A stretch of 64,000 nt of DNA from CADEDH01 sp963732695 (GTDB taxonomy: Bacteria; Actinomycetota; Acidimicrobiia; Acidimicrobiales; SZUA-35), in the NCBI GenBank assembly GCA_963732695.1, contig CAVTAP010000007.1, positions 310,001 to 374,000 of the forward strand, written 5' to 3'. Both the position numbers and the translations under genes were made by a program. The notes beneath the pieces were generated by a model. It saw only the letters and a list, made by a program, of their open reading frames with translations. It had not been told where the DNA came from and searched no databases. Positions 42,310-49,735 of this stretch are shown here, piece after piece. How positions within the stretch are numbered: position 1 is the stretch's first letter; each line of letters starts with the position of its first letter.

Positions 42310-43071
42310 CTACAGCTGGACGCCGCGGGTGAGGGCGCCGTCGACCACCAGGTTGGTGCCGGTGATGAAGCTGGCCCGGGGGCTCGACAGGAACACCACG
42401 GCGTTGGCCATCTCCTGGGGCCTGCCCATCCGCCCGGTGGGGTTGAGGCCGAGGGCGTGGGCGAACAGCGCCGGGTCACCCTGCTCGATCTGCTCCCACA
42501 CGCCGCCCGGGAAGTAGGTGTTGCCCGGGCTCACCGTGTTGGCCCGGATCCCCTTGCCGGCGAGCTGGTAGGCCAGGCCCTGGGTGTAGTGGATCAGGGC
42601 CGCCTTCATCGTGCCGTAGGGTCCGGCGGCGAAGTCGATCTCCCGGCCCGACACGCTGGAGATCGTCACGATCGACGGCGCCTCCGACTGCTCCAGGTGA
42701 GGCATGGCCGCTTCCACCAGACGTACCGCCCCCAGGATGTCGACCCGGTACGACTGGTTCCAGCTCTCCTCGTCGGCCCCGATGGCCAGGGCGCTCACGT
42801 TGGCCACCACGGCGTCGATCCCGCCCAGCTCGGCGGCCACGCTGGCCACCCAGTCCTGCAGGGCCGGGCCGTCGCCCACGTCGAGGGCCCGGCCGGTGGC
42901 CCGCACCCCCCGGGCGGCCAGGGCGTCCACGGCGGCGGTCACCTCGTCGCCGTTGCGGGCGCAGATGGCCACGTCGGCGCCCTCGTCGGCGAACGTCTCG
43001 GCGATCGCTCGCCCGATGCCCTTGGTGCCGCCGGTGACGATCACCCGCTTGCCCTGCAGTCCGAGATCCAT
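42310..43071 (-). CDS. Short-chain dehydrogenase/reductase (SDR) family oxidoreductase
   Basis: The 253-residue classical SDR has the NAD(P) motif TGGTKGIG (about 13-20), D-V in the cofactor loop, N-V-S at the N-A-G position, and the catalytic Ser in TISSVSG with Tyr-x-x-x-Lys as Y-G-T-M-K. The C-terminal IWGTNLVVDGA-like segment reads FITGTNLVVDGA. Cofactor and substrate cannot be told. GGAG precedes the ATG. It lies 45 bp downstream of the acetamidase gene on the same strand, so the two may form an operon. Confidence 0.88.
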   Translation of the reverse strand: MDLGLQGKRVIVTGGTKGIGRAIAETFADEGADVAICARNGDEVTAAVDALAARGVRATGRALDVGDGPALQDWVASVAAELGGIDAVVANVSALAIGADEESWNQSYRVDILGAVRLVEAAMPHLEQSEAPSIVTISSVSGREIDFAAGPYGTMKAALIHYTQGLAYQLAGKGIRANTVSPGNTYFPGGVWEQIEQGDPALFAHALGLNPTGRMGRPQEMANAVVFLSSPRASFITGTNLVVDGALTRGVQL

Positions 43072-43116
43072 GCTGTGCTTGCTCCGCTCTGTTCCGATTG
43101 GTCGATAGGGGGGTGG

Positions 43117-44106
43117 TCAGGCCAGGTAGGTCTTGATGATGCCGGCGCCCACCGTGTACTTGGGGTCGACGAAGTTGCCGAGCCGCACCCGGCCGCACTG
43201 GCTGAGCATCATGTAGGCGTCCCACTGGTCGAACCCGTGGTCGGCCGCCATCCACCGGATCAGCTCCCGGTAGGCGATGCGGGTGGCGTCTTCCAGGGGG
43301 CGGGCCGAGCCGATGGCCATGATCAGCTCCTCGGTCTCCAGCCGGGGCCAGTCGATCGTCCACCCCTTGATCAGGTCGACCTGGATGGTGGTGACCGAGC
43401 GGTACTCCACCGCCGTGCCGCACACCTCGCCGTCGCCCTGGCAGGCGTGGGCGTCGCCGATGAACAGCCGGGCCCCGGGGGAGCGCACCGGCAGGTAGGT
43501 GATCGAGCCCGGCCCCATGTCGGGCAGGTCCATGTTGCCGCCGTGGCTGTCGGGCGTGAGGGAGTTGATCGAGTCCAGCGTGGGCGAGGTGGACAGGGTG
43601 CCGATATGGGGCCGGTAGGGGAGCGTCACCCGGTCGCTCCAGTACACGTGCTCGGCATCGAGGGGGACGATCCGCACCTTCTCCGGCAGCGGCTCGTTGA
43701 GGGTGGCGGTGAGCGCCGTGCCGGTGAGGGCCCCGAACTCGGGGATCATGGCGCACGCCCCCTGGGGGTTGTCGCCCCACGGCTCCATCGTCTCGATGTA
43801 CACGGCCAGGGTGTCGCCGATCTCGGCCCCCTCCACCATGATCGGGCCGTTCTGGGGATTGACGTAGGGCATGGTGAGGCGGGCCGACGGCAGGTCGGCC
43901 TCGGTCTGCACGGCGCCGCCGAAGGCGTCCATGGTGTCGACGATCACCCGGTCGCCGGGGCGGATGTGGAGCACGGGATCGGAGTAGGGGCCGATCGTGA
44001 AGTGGAAGGCGCCCTGCACCTCCTCGGTGAGGCGGTGGGTCTCGCCGGGCTCACCGCCCGCCACACCCCGGGCCGCCATGATCGAGCTCGTGAGCCAGCT
44101 GTCCAT
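43117..44106 (-). CDS. Acetamidase/formamidase family protein
   Basis: The 329-residue protein has the family blocks FHFTIGPYSDPVLHIRPGD near the start, DSHGGNMDLPDMGPGS (about 188-203) and LFIGDAHACQGDGEVCGTA (about 215-233), which hold the metal- and substrate-site His, Asp and Glu residues. It would hydrolyse a short amide to acid and ammonia. The -10-like TACATT lies 6 nt before the ATG (minus strand, 44113-44118), so the mRNA may be leaderless. It is divergent from the LLM oxidoreductase gene, and both could serve breakdown of nitrogen-containing organics. Confidence 0.88.
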   Translation of the reverse strand: MDSWLTSSIMAARGVAGGEPGETHRLTEEVQGAFHFTIGPYSDPVLHIRPGDRVIVDTMDAFGGAVQTEADLPSARLTMPYVNPQNGPIMVEGAEIGDTLAVYIETMEPWGDNPQGACAMIPEFGALTGTALTATLNEPLPEKVRIVPLDAEHVYWSDRVTLPYRPHIGTLSTSPTLDSINSLTPDSHGGNMDLPDMGPGSITYLPVRSPGARLFIGDAHACQGDGEVCGTAVEYRSVTTIQVDLIKGWTIDWPRLETEELIMAIGSARPLEDATRIAYRELIRWMAADHGFDQWDAYMMLSQCGRVRLGNFVDPKYTVGAGIIKTYLA

Positions 44107-44158
44107 CAGGGCAATGTAGTGGCGTCGCCCGCCCCGGGCCGGGTCCCGGCGGGTGGGA

Positions 44159-44183
44159 GGCGCGGTTTCCGTCGCGCAGATCG
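44159..44183. repeat. Solo right end of the 115-bp palindromic element
   Basis: These 25 bp (GGCGCGGTTTCCGTCGCGCAGATCG split at GGCGCGGTTT and CCGTCGCGCAGATCG) match the right arm of the copy at 42251-42275 with two differences. No left arm is seen nearby. It lies between the divergent acetamidase and LLM genes. Confidence 0.6.
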
Positions 44184-44245
44184 GGTGGGGTCACCGGGCC
44201 ACCCCCAGGGACCTGCGTCACTTACGGGCCCTCCGGCGGCTGGGC

Positions 44246-44251
44246 TAGCGT
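44246..44251 (+). promoter_or_regulatory. Leaderless-type -10 box deciding the LLM gene start
   Basis: TAGCGT ends 7 nt before ATG 44259, the usual -10 to start spacing of leaderless actinobacterial mRNAs. It overlaps the alternative GTG at 44250, which makes that start unlikely. Confidence 0.5.
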
Positions 44252-44258
44252 GACGGCC

Positions 44259-45629
44259 ATGACCGACGTCACGGCTGCCGCTCGGGAGATGGCCCTCGTG
44301 GGCTTCCTCCAGGCCCAGAACTGCACCACGATCCCCGCGGCCTGGCGCCAACCCGACGCCCGGCTCGACTTCACCACGGCCGACTACTACCGCCACATCG
44401 GCCGCACCCTGGAGCGGGGCTGCTTCGACCTCGGGTTCTTCGACGACCGCCTGGCCATGCCCGACATGTACGCCGGCGATCACGAGCACACCGTGGAGAA
44501 CGGCATCCGCTGCGTCAAGCTCGACCCCACCGTGGTGCTCACCGCCATGGGCATGGCCACCGCGCACGTGGGCCTGGGGGCCACCTACTCCACCACCTAC
44601 CACCAGCCGTTCCACGTGGCCCGGGTGTTCTCCACCCTCGACCACATGACAGGCGGCCGGGCCGCCTGGAACGTGGTGACCTCGGTGAACGACAACGAGG
44701 CCCGCAACATGGGCTTCGACCACGGCCTGGAGCACGACGCCCGCTACGACCAGGCCGACGAGTTCATGGAGGTCGTCCACGGCCACTGGGACACCTGGGA
44801 CGACGACGCGCTCGTGCTCGACCGGCCCAACGGCCTGTTCGCCCGGGGCGACAAGGTCCACCGCCTCGACCACCGGGGCGAGCACTACATCAGCCGGGGC
44901 CCGTTCACCGTGCCCCGCACCCCCCAGGGCCACCCGGTGGTGATCCAGGCCGGCCAGAGCGGCCGGGGCCAGCGCTTCGCCGCCCGCTGGGGCGAGGTGA
45001 TCTTCGCCTCCAACCTCCGGCTGGCGTCGGCCAAGGCCCAGTACGACAAGCTGAAGGAGGAGGCGGCCAACCTCGGCCGCAACCCCGACCACCTGAAGCT
45101 GGCCACCCTCATGTTCCCCGTGGTGGGCCGCACCCACGCTGAGGCCGAGGACCGCCGGGCCGCCTTCGACTCGCTCGCCCGCGACATCGACGAGCTGTCG
45201 CTGCTGTCCGAGGGCCTCAACTTCGACTTCTCCACCAAAGGCGTGGACGACACGTTCAACGAGGCCGAGCTGGCGGCGCTGTCGGGCATCCAGGCCATCC
45301 GGGACCGGGTGATGGAGCGCAGCGGCTCGACCGAGCCCACCGTGCGGGACTTCATGCGGATCACGGGGCGGGCCAGCCTGAGCCACGCCATCGTGGGCGA
45401 CCCAGTGGAGATCGCCGACTACATGGAAGAGTGGTTCACCACCCCGGCCTGCGACGGTTTCGTGATCGGGTGCAGCCACCAGCCGGCCGGCCTGGAGCAG
45501 TTCGTGGACCTCGTGGTGCCCGAGCTGCAGCGGCGCGGCCTGTTCCGCTCCGAGTACCGGGGTCGCACGCTGCGCGACCACCTCGGTCTGCCCATGCCCC
45601 AGCCCGGCAGCTGGAAGGCCCCGAGCTGA
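44259..45629 (+). CDS. LLM-class flavin-dependent monooxygenase (NtaA/SnaA/DszA type)
   Basis: The 456-residue protein has the bacterial luciferase-like barrel typical of nitrilotriacetate/sulfone monooxygenases. Segments: RTLERGCFDLGFFDDRLAMP, the TGGRAAWNVVTSVNDNEARN substrate/flavin loop, HPVVIQAGQSGRGQRFAARW and FVIGCSHQPAGLEQFVDLVV. It should use FMNH2 from a separate reductase, which is not adjacent. ATG 44259 is favoured over GTG 44250 by the leaderless -10 box. It is divergent from an acetamidase gene, consistent with catabolism of an N- or S-containing organic compound. Confidence 0.87.
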   Translation: MTDVTAAAREMALVGFLQAQNCTTIPAAWRQPDARLDFTTADYYRHIGRTLERGCFDLGFFDDRLAMPDMYAGDHEHTVENGIRCVKLDPTVVLTAMGMATAHVGLGATYSTTYHQPFHVARVFSTLDHMTGGRAAWNVVTSVNDNEARNMGFDHGLEHDARYDQADEFMEVVHGHWDTWDDDALVLDRPNGLFARGDKVHRLDHRGEHYISRGPFTVPRTPQGHPVVIQAGQSGRGQRFAARWGEVIFASNLRLASAKAQYDKLKEEAANLGRNPDHLKLATLMFPVVGRTHAEAEDRRAAFDSLARDIDELSLLSEGLNFDFSTKGVDDTFNEAELAALSGIQAIRDRVMERSGSTEPTVRDFMRITGRASLSHAIVGDPVEIADYMEEWFTTPACDGFVIGCSHQPAGLEQFVDLVVPELQRRGLFRSEYRGRTLRDHLGLPMPQPGSWKAPS

Positions 45630-45636
45630 ACGCGCG

Positions 45637-45735
45637 CTAGCCGGCTTCGGCCTGGAACAGGGCCCGCACGGCGACGACGGCGTGCTTGAACGGGTTGGCG
45701 TCGGACAGCGCCCGCAGCCACCCCGCAGGCCGAAC
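45637..45735 (-). pseudogene. C-terminal remnant of an ABC-2 type transporter permease
   Basis: On the minus strand, ending at a TAG (45637-45639), the codons read GWLRALSDANPFKHAVVAVR and ALFQAEAG. That is the typical C-terminal end of DrrB-like ABC-2 permeases. The reading frame is not preserved upstream and no membrane segments precede it. It appears to be a fragment left from a deleted gene. The rest of 45630-45929 shows no gene. Confidence 0.45.
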
Positions 45736-45929
45736 GGCACGGCGGCCACGGTGAGGGCGATGCGGCCAGGGCGATCCCCCCTACCATTCAGCGGTTTTCC
45801 GTCATCCGGGGCCTGGTGGATGCACCGAAATAAATCATCGACAAGCGCCTCCACGGGGCTGGCCGGAGCGTAGTAGGGGGCAGCCAGCGCACTCGGCCTG
45901 GCCGGACTCGATCCCCTATGGAGTCAGAC

Positions 45930-46742
45930 ATGACGCGCAAGATAGTGATCGCCGTTTTCGGCGTTTTTCTGGCAATGATGTTCGCCGTCGGGCCGGCAAA
46001 TGCCCAAACAAGCGGGGCCCGGATCCATCTGATCCACGGCATCCCGGGCGCCAACGTGGACGTGGTGGTGGGGGGCGACGTGGTGTTCTCCAACTTCGCC
46101 TTCAAGGACACCCAGGACCTGTCGAGCTTCGCCGGCAAGACCCTCACCGGGCTGAAGGTCAACGCCGCCGGTACCAGCGACACCCTCATCGACGCCGGTG
46201 ACGTCGCCCTGCCGGCCACCGGCAACTACACCGTGTTCGCCCACCTCGACGCCGCCGGCAAGCCGGCCCTGGCCGTGTTCCAGAACGACACCGCTCCCAT
46301 CGCCGCCGGCAAGGGCCGCCTGATCGTGCGTCACGCCGCCGCCGCCCCGGCGGTGGACGTGAAGGCCAACGGCGCCGTCGCCTTCACCAACCTGGCCAAC
46401 GGCAAGGAGGCCAAGGCCGACCTCGACGCCGGCACGGTCAAGGCTGAGGTGGTCCCCACCGGCGCCGCCACCCCGGTGGTCATCGGCCCGGCCGACCTCC
46501 CGATCGCCGAGGGCTCGGTGCTGATCGTGTACGCCACCGGCGCGCTCGACGCCGGCCTGCAGGTGGTCACCGAGACCATCACCGGCCTCGGCCCCAACCC
46601 CACCGCCGTCCAGACCGGCGACTCCCCGGTGGACCAGGGCGTCGGTACCGCCTCGATCCTGCTGATCACGGCCGGTGCGGCGGCGGTGGCCCTGGGCGGC
46701 GGCGGCCTCGCCAACCTGGCCGCCCGGCGGATCCGGGCCTGA
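45930..46742 (+). CDS. Secreted, membrane-anchored DUF4397 protein
   Basis: The 270-residue protein has a signal peptide (VIAVFGVFLAMMFAVGPANA) and a DUF4397 repeat fold starting ARIHLIHGIPGANVDVVVGG, with a second similar segment RLIVRHAAAAPAVDVKANG. The C-terminal hydrophobic helix (about 240-260) is followed by the basic tail AARRIRA. This end resembles a cell-wall sorting signal, and a sortase gene follows directly, but no LPxTG is visible; the residues before the helix are TGDSPVDQG. ATG 45930 is favoured over 45918 because GGAG lies 6 nt upstream. Confidence 0.78.
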   Translation: MTRKIVIAVFGVFLAMMFAVGPANAQTSGARIHLIHGIPGANVDVVVGGDVVFSNFAFKDTQDLSSFAGKTLTGLKVNAAGTSDTLIDAGDVALPATGNYTVFAHLDAAGKPALAVFQNDTAPIAAGKGRLIVRHAAAAPAVDVKANGAVAFTNLANGKEAKADLDAGTVKAEVVPTGAATPVVIGPADLPIAEGSVLIVYATGALDAGLQVVTETITGLGPNPTAVQTGDSPVDQGVGTASILLITAGAAAVALGGGGLANLAARRIRA

Positions 46743-46753
46743 TCGGACGCTCC

Positions 46754-47479
46754 GTGGTCGGGAGTCGCACGGCGGCGGCGGGCGACCGCCGTCGCCCCCC
46801 ACGGAGGCGTTCCGGGCTGATCGCCGGTGTCCTGGTGCCACTGCTGTTGGTGGCGGGGGCCTGCGGTCAGCCCGCCCGCGACCGGGCCGCGCCGGAGCCG
46901 GAGCCGGCGGAAGCACCGGCGCCGTCGTCGGCGGTGCCGGCCCCTGGTGTGTTGTCGGCCGACGAGGTCAAGCAGGCCCCGGCGCTGCCGCCCGCCGTCG
47001 ACCTGGGCGAGCTGGCCGAGGCCCGGGCCGAGGCTGACGTGCGGCCGCTGTCGGTGACGATCGACCGGATCGGGCTCGACGGCGTGGCGGTGCAGGCCGT
47101 GGGCGTGGAGCCCACCGGCGAGATGTCGATCCCGCCGCCCCGGGAGGTCGGCTGGTACCGCTACGGGCCGCTGCCGGGCGGGGCGGGTTCGGCCGTGCTG
47201 GCCGGCCACATCGCCTCCGGCGGGATCGACGGGGCATTCCGCCACCTCGACCGGCTGGAGCCCGGGGATCCGGTCGAGGTGACGCTGAGCGACGGCCGGC
47301 TCCTCCGGTTCGTGGTGACCGACACGGTGCAGGTGGGCAAGACCGAGCTGCCGTTCGACGAGCTCTTCGCCCGCAGCGGACCCCCGAAGCTGGCCCTCAT
47401 CACCTGCGGCGGGGAGTTCGACTACTCGGCCCGCAGCTACCGGGACAACGTGGTGGTGGTGGCCGAGCTGGCCTCGTGA
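46754..47479 (+). CDS. Class F/E-like sortase
   Basis: The 241-residue membrane-anchored protein has a basic N-terminus, one hydrophobic helix (about 21-36) and a Pro/Ala/Glu-rich linker. The sortase barrel (about 95-240) carries catalytic His152 in LAGHIAS, Cys218 in LITCGGEFD and the Arg of YRDNVVVVAEL. It should cleave a sorting signal and attach a protein to peptidoglycan. The adjacent DUF4397 protein, with hydrophobic helix and basic tail, is the probable substrate. The two are 11 bp apart and co-transcribed by position. Confidence 0.82.
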   Translation: MVGSRTAAAGDRRRPPRRRSGLIAGVLVPLLLVAGACGQPARDRAAPEPEPAEAPAPSSAVPAPGVLSADEVKQAPALPPAVDLGELAEARAEADVRPLSVTIDRIGLDGVAVQAVGVEPTGEMSIPPPREVGWYRYGPLPGGAGSAVLAGHIASGGIDGAFRHLDRLEPGDPVEVTLSDGRLLRFVVTDTVQVGKTELPFDELFARSGPPKLALITCGGEFDYSARSYRDNVVVVAELAS

Positions 47480-47570
47480 GCGGGCCGGAGCGGGCGGTCC
47501 GGCGGGTGCAACTGACCGGATCCCCGAGCTCGAAGCGCCACGCTGGGTGTAGCCGAGTACTGGTCGTTGA

Positions 47571-47607
47571 CTAGTACTTGACATAGCCAGGTACTAGGTT
47601 TCATAGT
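47571..47607 (+). promoter_or_regulatory. Promoter with inverted-repeat operator upstream of padR-like gene
   Basis: CTAGTAC (47571-47577) and GTACTAG (47591-47597) form a perfect inverted repeat with 13-bp spacing. TTGACA (47578-47583) lies within it and CATAGT (47602-47607) follows 18 bp later as -10, six bases before the ATG. A further GAGTAC half-site lies near 47555. A dimeric PadR protein bound here would cover the -35 box, consistent with autorepression. Confidence 0.6.
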
Positions 47608-47613
47608 GCAGCC

Positions 47614-47982
47614 ATGGCCGAGAACGATCCACAACTGCTGAAGGGGGTGCTCACGATGGTGCTCCTCACGCTGCTGGCCGAGGAGGAGGGGTACGGCTAC
47701 GCCGTGGTCGTCCGCCTCCACGAGCTCGGCTTCGCCGGGCTGGCCGAGGGCACGGTCTACCCGGCGCTCACGCGGCTGGAGCGCCAGGGCTTCCTCGCCG
47801 CCCGGCTGGAGCGGTCGTCGGCGGGCCCGGCCCGCAAGTACTACCGCACCACCCCCCAGGGGCTCGACGAGCTGGCCCGGTCCCGGCGGTCCTGGAAGGA
47901 GCTGGTGACGGCGGTGGACCGCGTGCTGGAGATCCCGGCACCGGGCGACGAGCGAGATATGGCAAAGGCAAAGGAGGCATGA
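47614..47982 (+). CDS. PadR-family transcriptional regulator
   Basis: The 122-residue protein has the PadR winged-helix: LLKGVLTMVLLTLLAEEEGYGYA, EGTVYPALTRLERQGFL and the wing KYYRTTPQGLDEL, followed by a C-terminal dimerisation helix. PadR proteins usually repress a neighbouring transporter or membrane-protein gene. Here the next gene overlaps by 4 nt and encodes a membrane protein. The upstream inverted repeat is the likely operator. Confidence 0.88.
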   Translation: MAENDPQLLKGVLTMVLLTLLAEEEGYGYAVVVRLHELGFAGLAEGTVYPALTRLERQGFLAARLERSSAGPARKYYRTTPQGLDELARSRRSWKELVTAVDRVLEIPAPGDERDMAKAKEA

Positions 47983-48488
47983 TCATGCGGGTGACCGACA
48001 ACATCCGGCTCTGGTGGGCCCAGTTCCGCTACGACTTCTGGCTCGACATCTACGGGGTCGGCCGGCGGGACCGGCGGGACCTGCGGCGGGAGCTGGCCGG
48101 CAACCTGCGGGCGGCGGCGGCCGACGTCGGCATGGGCCGGGCCCTGCTCGGTGTGGGCGGACTGCGCCCGCTGGCCCACGAGTCGAGCCGGGAGATCCGG
48201 CGGTCGTCCTGGTCGGCCGGAATCTCGGCCGGCCTGGTGGTGGCGGCTCTGAGCCTGCTGGCCTTCTTCTTCCTGTCGCTGTACTACGCCGAGGGCGTGC
48301 TCGACTCCGGCGTCGGCCGTCCGGTGTCGAGCTGGCTGTTCCCCTTCGTGGGATCGTCGGTGGAGGTCGACGACCAGGGCGGATCCGGCCTGGAGGTCAG
48401 CATGAGCCCCGGCGTGCTCCCCCTGGTGGTGGGCCTCGTCGCCTTCGTGGTGGTGGCCCGGCCGTGGCGGGCCCTCCGCCGGTCATGA
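47979..48488 (+). CDS. Membrane protein of unknown function, PadR-linked
   Basis: The 169-residue protein has a basic, Arg-rich N-terminal helical part (about 1-65: RRDRRDLRRELAGNLRAAAA) and two hydrophobic segments (about 82-103, AGLVVAALSLLAFFFLSLYY, and 145-160, VLPLVVGLVAFVVVARP). The N-terminal part resembles the cytoplasmic domain found with PadR partners in actinobacteria. It is translationally coupled to padR (ATGA) and to the following gene (ATGA). The function is unknown. Confidence 0.6.
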   Translation: MIMRVTDNIRLWWAQFRYDFWLDIYGVGRRDRRDLRRELAGNLRAAAADVGMGRALLGVGGLRPLAHESSREIRRSSWSAGISAGLVVAALSLLAFFFLSLYYAEGVLDSGVGRPVSSWLFPFVGSSVEVDDQGGSGLEVSMSPGVLPLVVGLVAFVVVARPWRALRRS

Positions 48489-49693
48489 GCCCCGGGCGGC
48501 GAGGCCGATCGGTCACGGTGACCGCCGTGGGTCACCCGGCCATCCGGGCGTCCCACGACAAGACGCTGGAGCTGACAGCCGATGCCGCCATCACACCCCG
48601 CGCCACCTGTGTGGCCGGGGTGTCGGCCGCGTTCAGCGCCGAGGCGCTGGCCCAGCTGCGGGGGAGGGTCAGCTTCGTGATCGAGGCCGCTGGCCGGCGG
48701 GCGGGTGGCACGGCGGTGATCAACCCGGAGCACACGGTCACCGACCGGTTCGTGATCCGCCGCAGCCGCCACGCCGACGCCGGGACCCTGGCGGTGGCGG
48801 CCACGGCGGCCGCCGCCGATCTGCCCCGGGAGCTGGCCGCCACCCTGGCCGAGCCCGACCACCGGGTGACGTTCACCGTCACCGAGGAGCACCCGCCGCC
48901 CCCGCTCGTGATCCTGGCCGCGATGGAGCCGCCGGGCCGCCTCGGTGTCCTGTGGCGCACGGCGGAAGCGGACGTCGACCTCGACGCCGGCCGCCAGTCC
49001 CGGGGTCGGCCCTCGTCGGGCCGGCCCGCCTCCGCCGTCGACGCGGTCACCCTCGACGCCGCCGTGCGGGCAGTGATCGAGCGGGGCGGCACCGTCCGGG
49101 CCCGCAGCCCCCAGCCGCCGGAGGACCTCGGGCCCGCGGCTGTGGCCCGGCTCCACGAGCTGGTGGCGGGCGGGGCCCGGCTGGCCTGCCCCACCCACCC
49201 GTCGGCCGCCGCGCTGCTGGCGGCCGGCCTGTCGCCCACGCCCGCCCTCCATCTGGGGCGGGTGACCGGACGACGGCTCCGCCAGCCCGACCTGGAGCAG
49301 CTGGTGGCGCTCACCCCCACCCCGATCGTATTCGGCGCTCCGGCCGAGGAGGCGGAGGACGTCGCCACCTGGCTCCGGGACCGGGTGCCGCTGCGACGGT
49401 GCTGGGCCGACGACGCCGCCGTCGATCTCGGTCTGGCCCTCGTCCCCTTCGACGCCGCCTCCGACCTACGGCACCGCTGGCCCGACGGTCCCGTCGACGA
49501 CGGGGACCGCCTGTTCGTGGTCGGCCCGGCGCCCGGCGGCGGTCGGGCCGTCGACCTCGACGCCGTGGTGCTCTACCTCGTCGATGCCGGCGTGCCCGGT
49601 CGCCAGATCGCCGACGCCCTGCGCCCATTGGGCCTCCGCCGCAGCGAGATCTACCGGATCGTGGGCGACCAGCCCGGCCCCGCGCCTGGTTGA
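48485..49693 (+). CDS. DUF371-like domain fused to a degenerate RsmI-like methylase region
   Basis: This is a 402-residue protein. The first about 135 residues (VTAVGHPAIRASHDKTLELT, ITPRATCVAGVSAAF) match the pattern of DUF371, a family best known from archaea. The remainder resembles rRNA C1402 methyltransferase RsmI only in its second half: ACPTHPSAAALLAAGLS at the P-G-x-S-A position, a G-R-x-x-G-R linker and TPIVFGAPAEEAEDVATWLR. The SAM-binding G-x-P-x-G-D motif is not visible. The end (IADALRPLGLRRSEIYRIVG) looks HTH-like. The ATG overlaps the previous stop (ATGA); the KamB-like gene follows 42 bp later, so both may act on the ribosome. Confidence 0.55.
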   Translation: MSPGRRGRSVTVTAVGHPAIRASHDKTLELTADAAITPRATCVAGVSAAFSAEALAQLRGRVSFVIEAAGRRAGGTAVINPEHTVTDRFVIRRSRHADAGTLAVAATAAAADLPRELAATLAEPDHRVTFTVTEEHPPPPLVILAAMEPPGRLGVLWRTAEADVDLDAGRQSRGRPSSGRPASAVDAVTLDAAVRAVIERGGTVRARSPQPPEDLGPAAVARLHELVAGGARLACPTHPSAAALLAAGLSPTPALHLGRVTGRRLRQPDLEQLVALTPTPIVFGAPAEEAEDVATWLRDRVPLRRCWADDAAVDLGLALVPFDAASDLRHRWPDGPVDDGDRLFVVGPAPGGGRAVDLDAVVLYLVDAGVPGRQIADALRPLGLRRSEIYRIVGDQPGPAPG

Positions 49694-49735
49694 CGAGGAG
49701 CCGGTTGACGGTGGGGGCTGACCAGCCGGGGACGG

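Noticed and set aside
44250..44258. GTG 44250 as start of the LLM gene
   Set aside because: It overlaps a TAGCGT box placed 7 nt before ATG 44259, and the added residues MTA are not supported.
44106..45854. 582-codon frame opposite the LLM monooxygenase
   Set aside because: Shadow of the LLM gene; no recognisable motif. Only the short ABC-2 C-terminal remnant at 45637-45735, in another frame, was kept.
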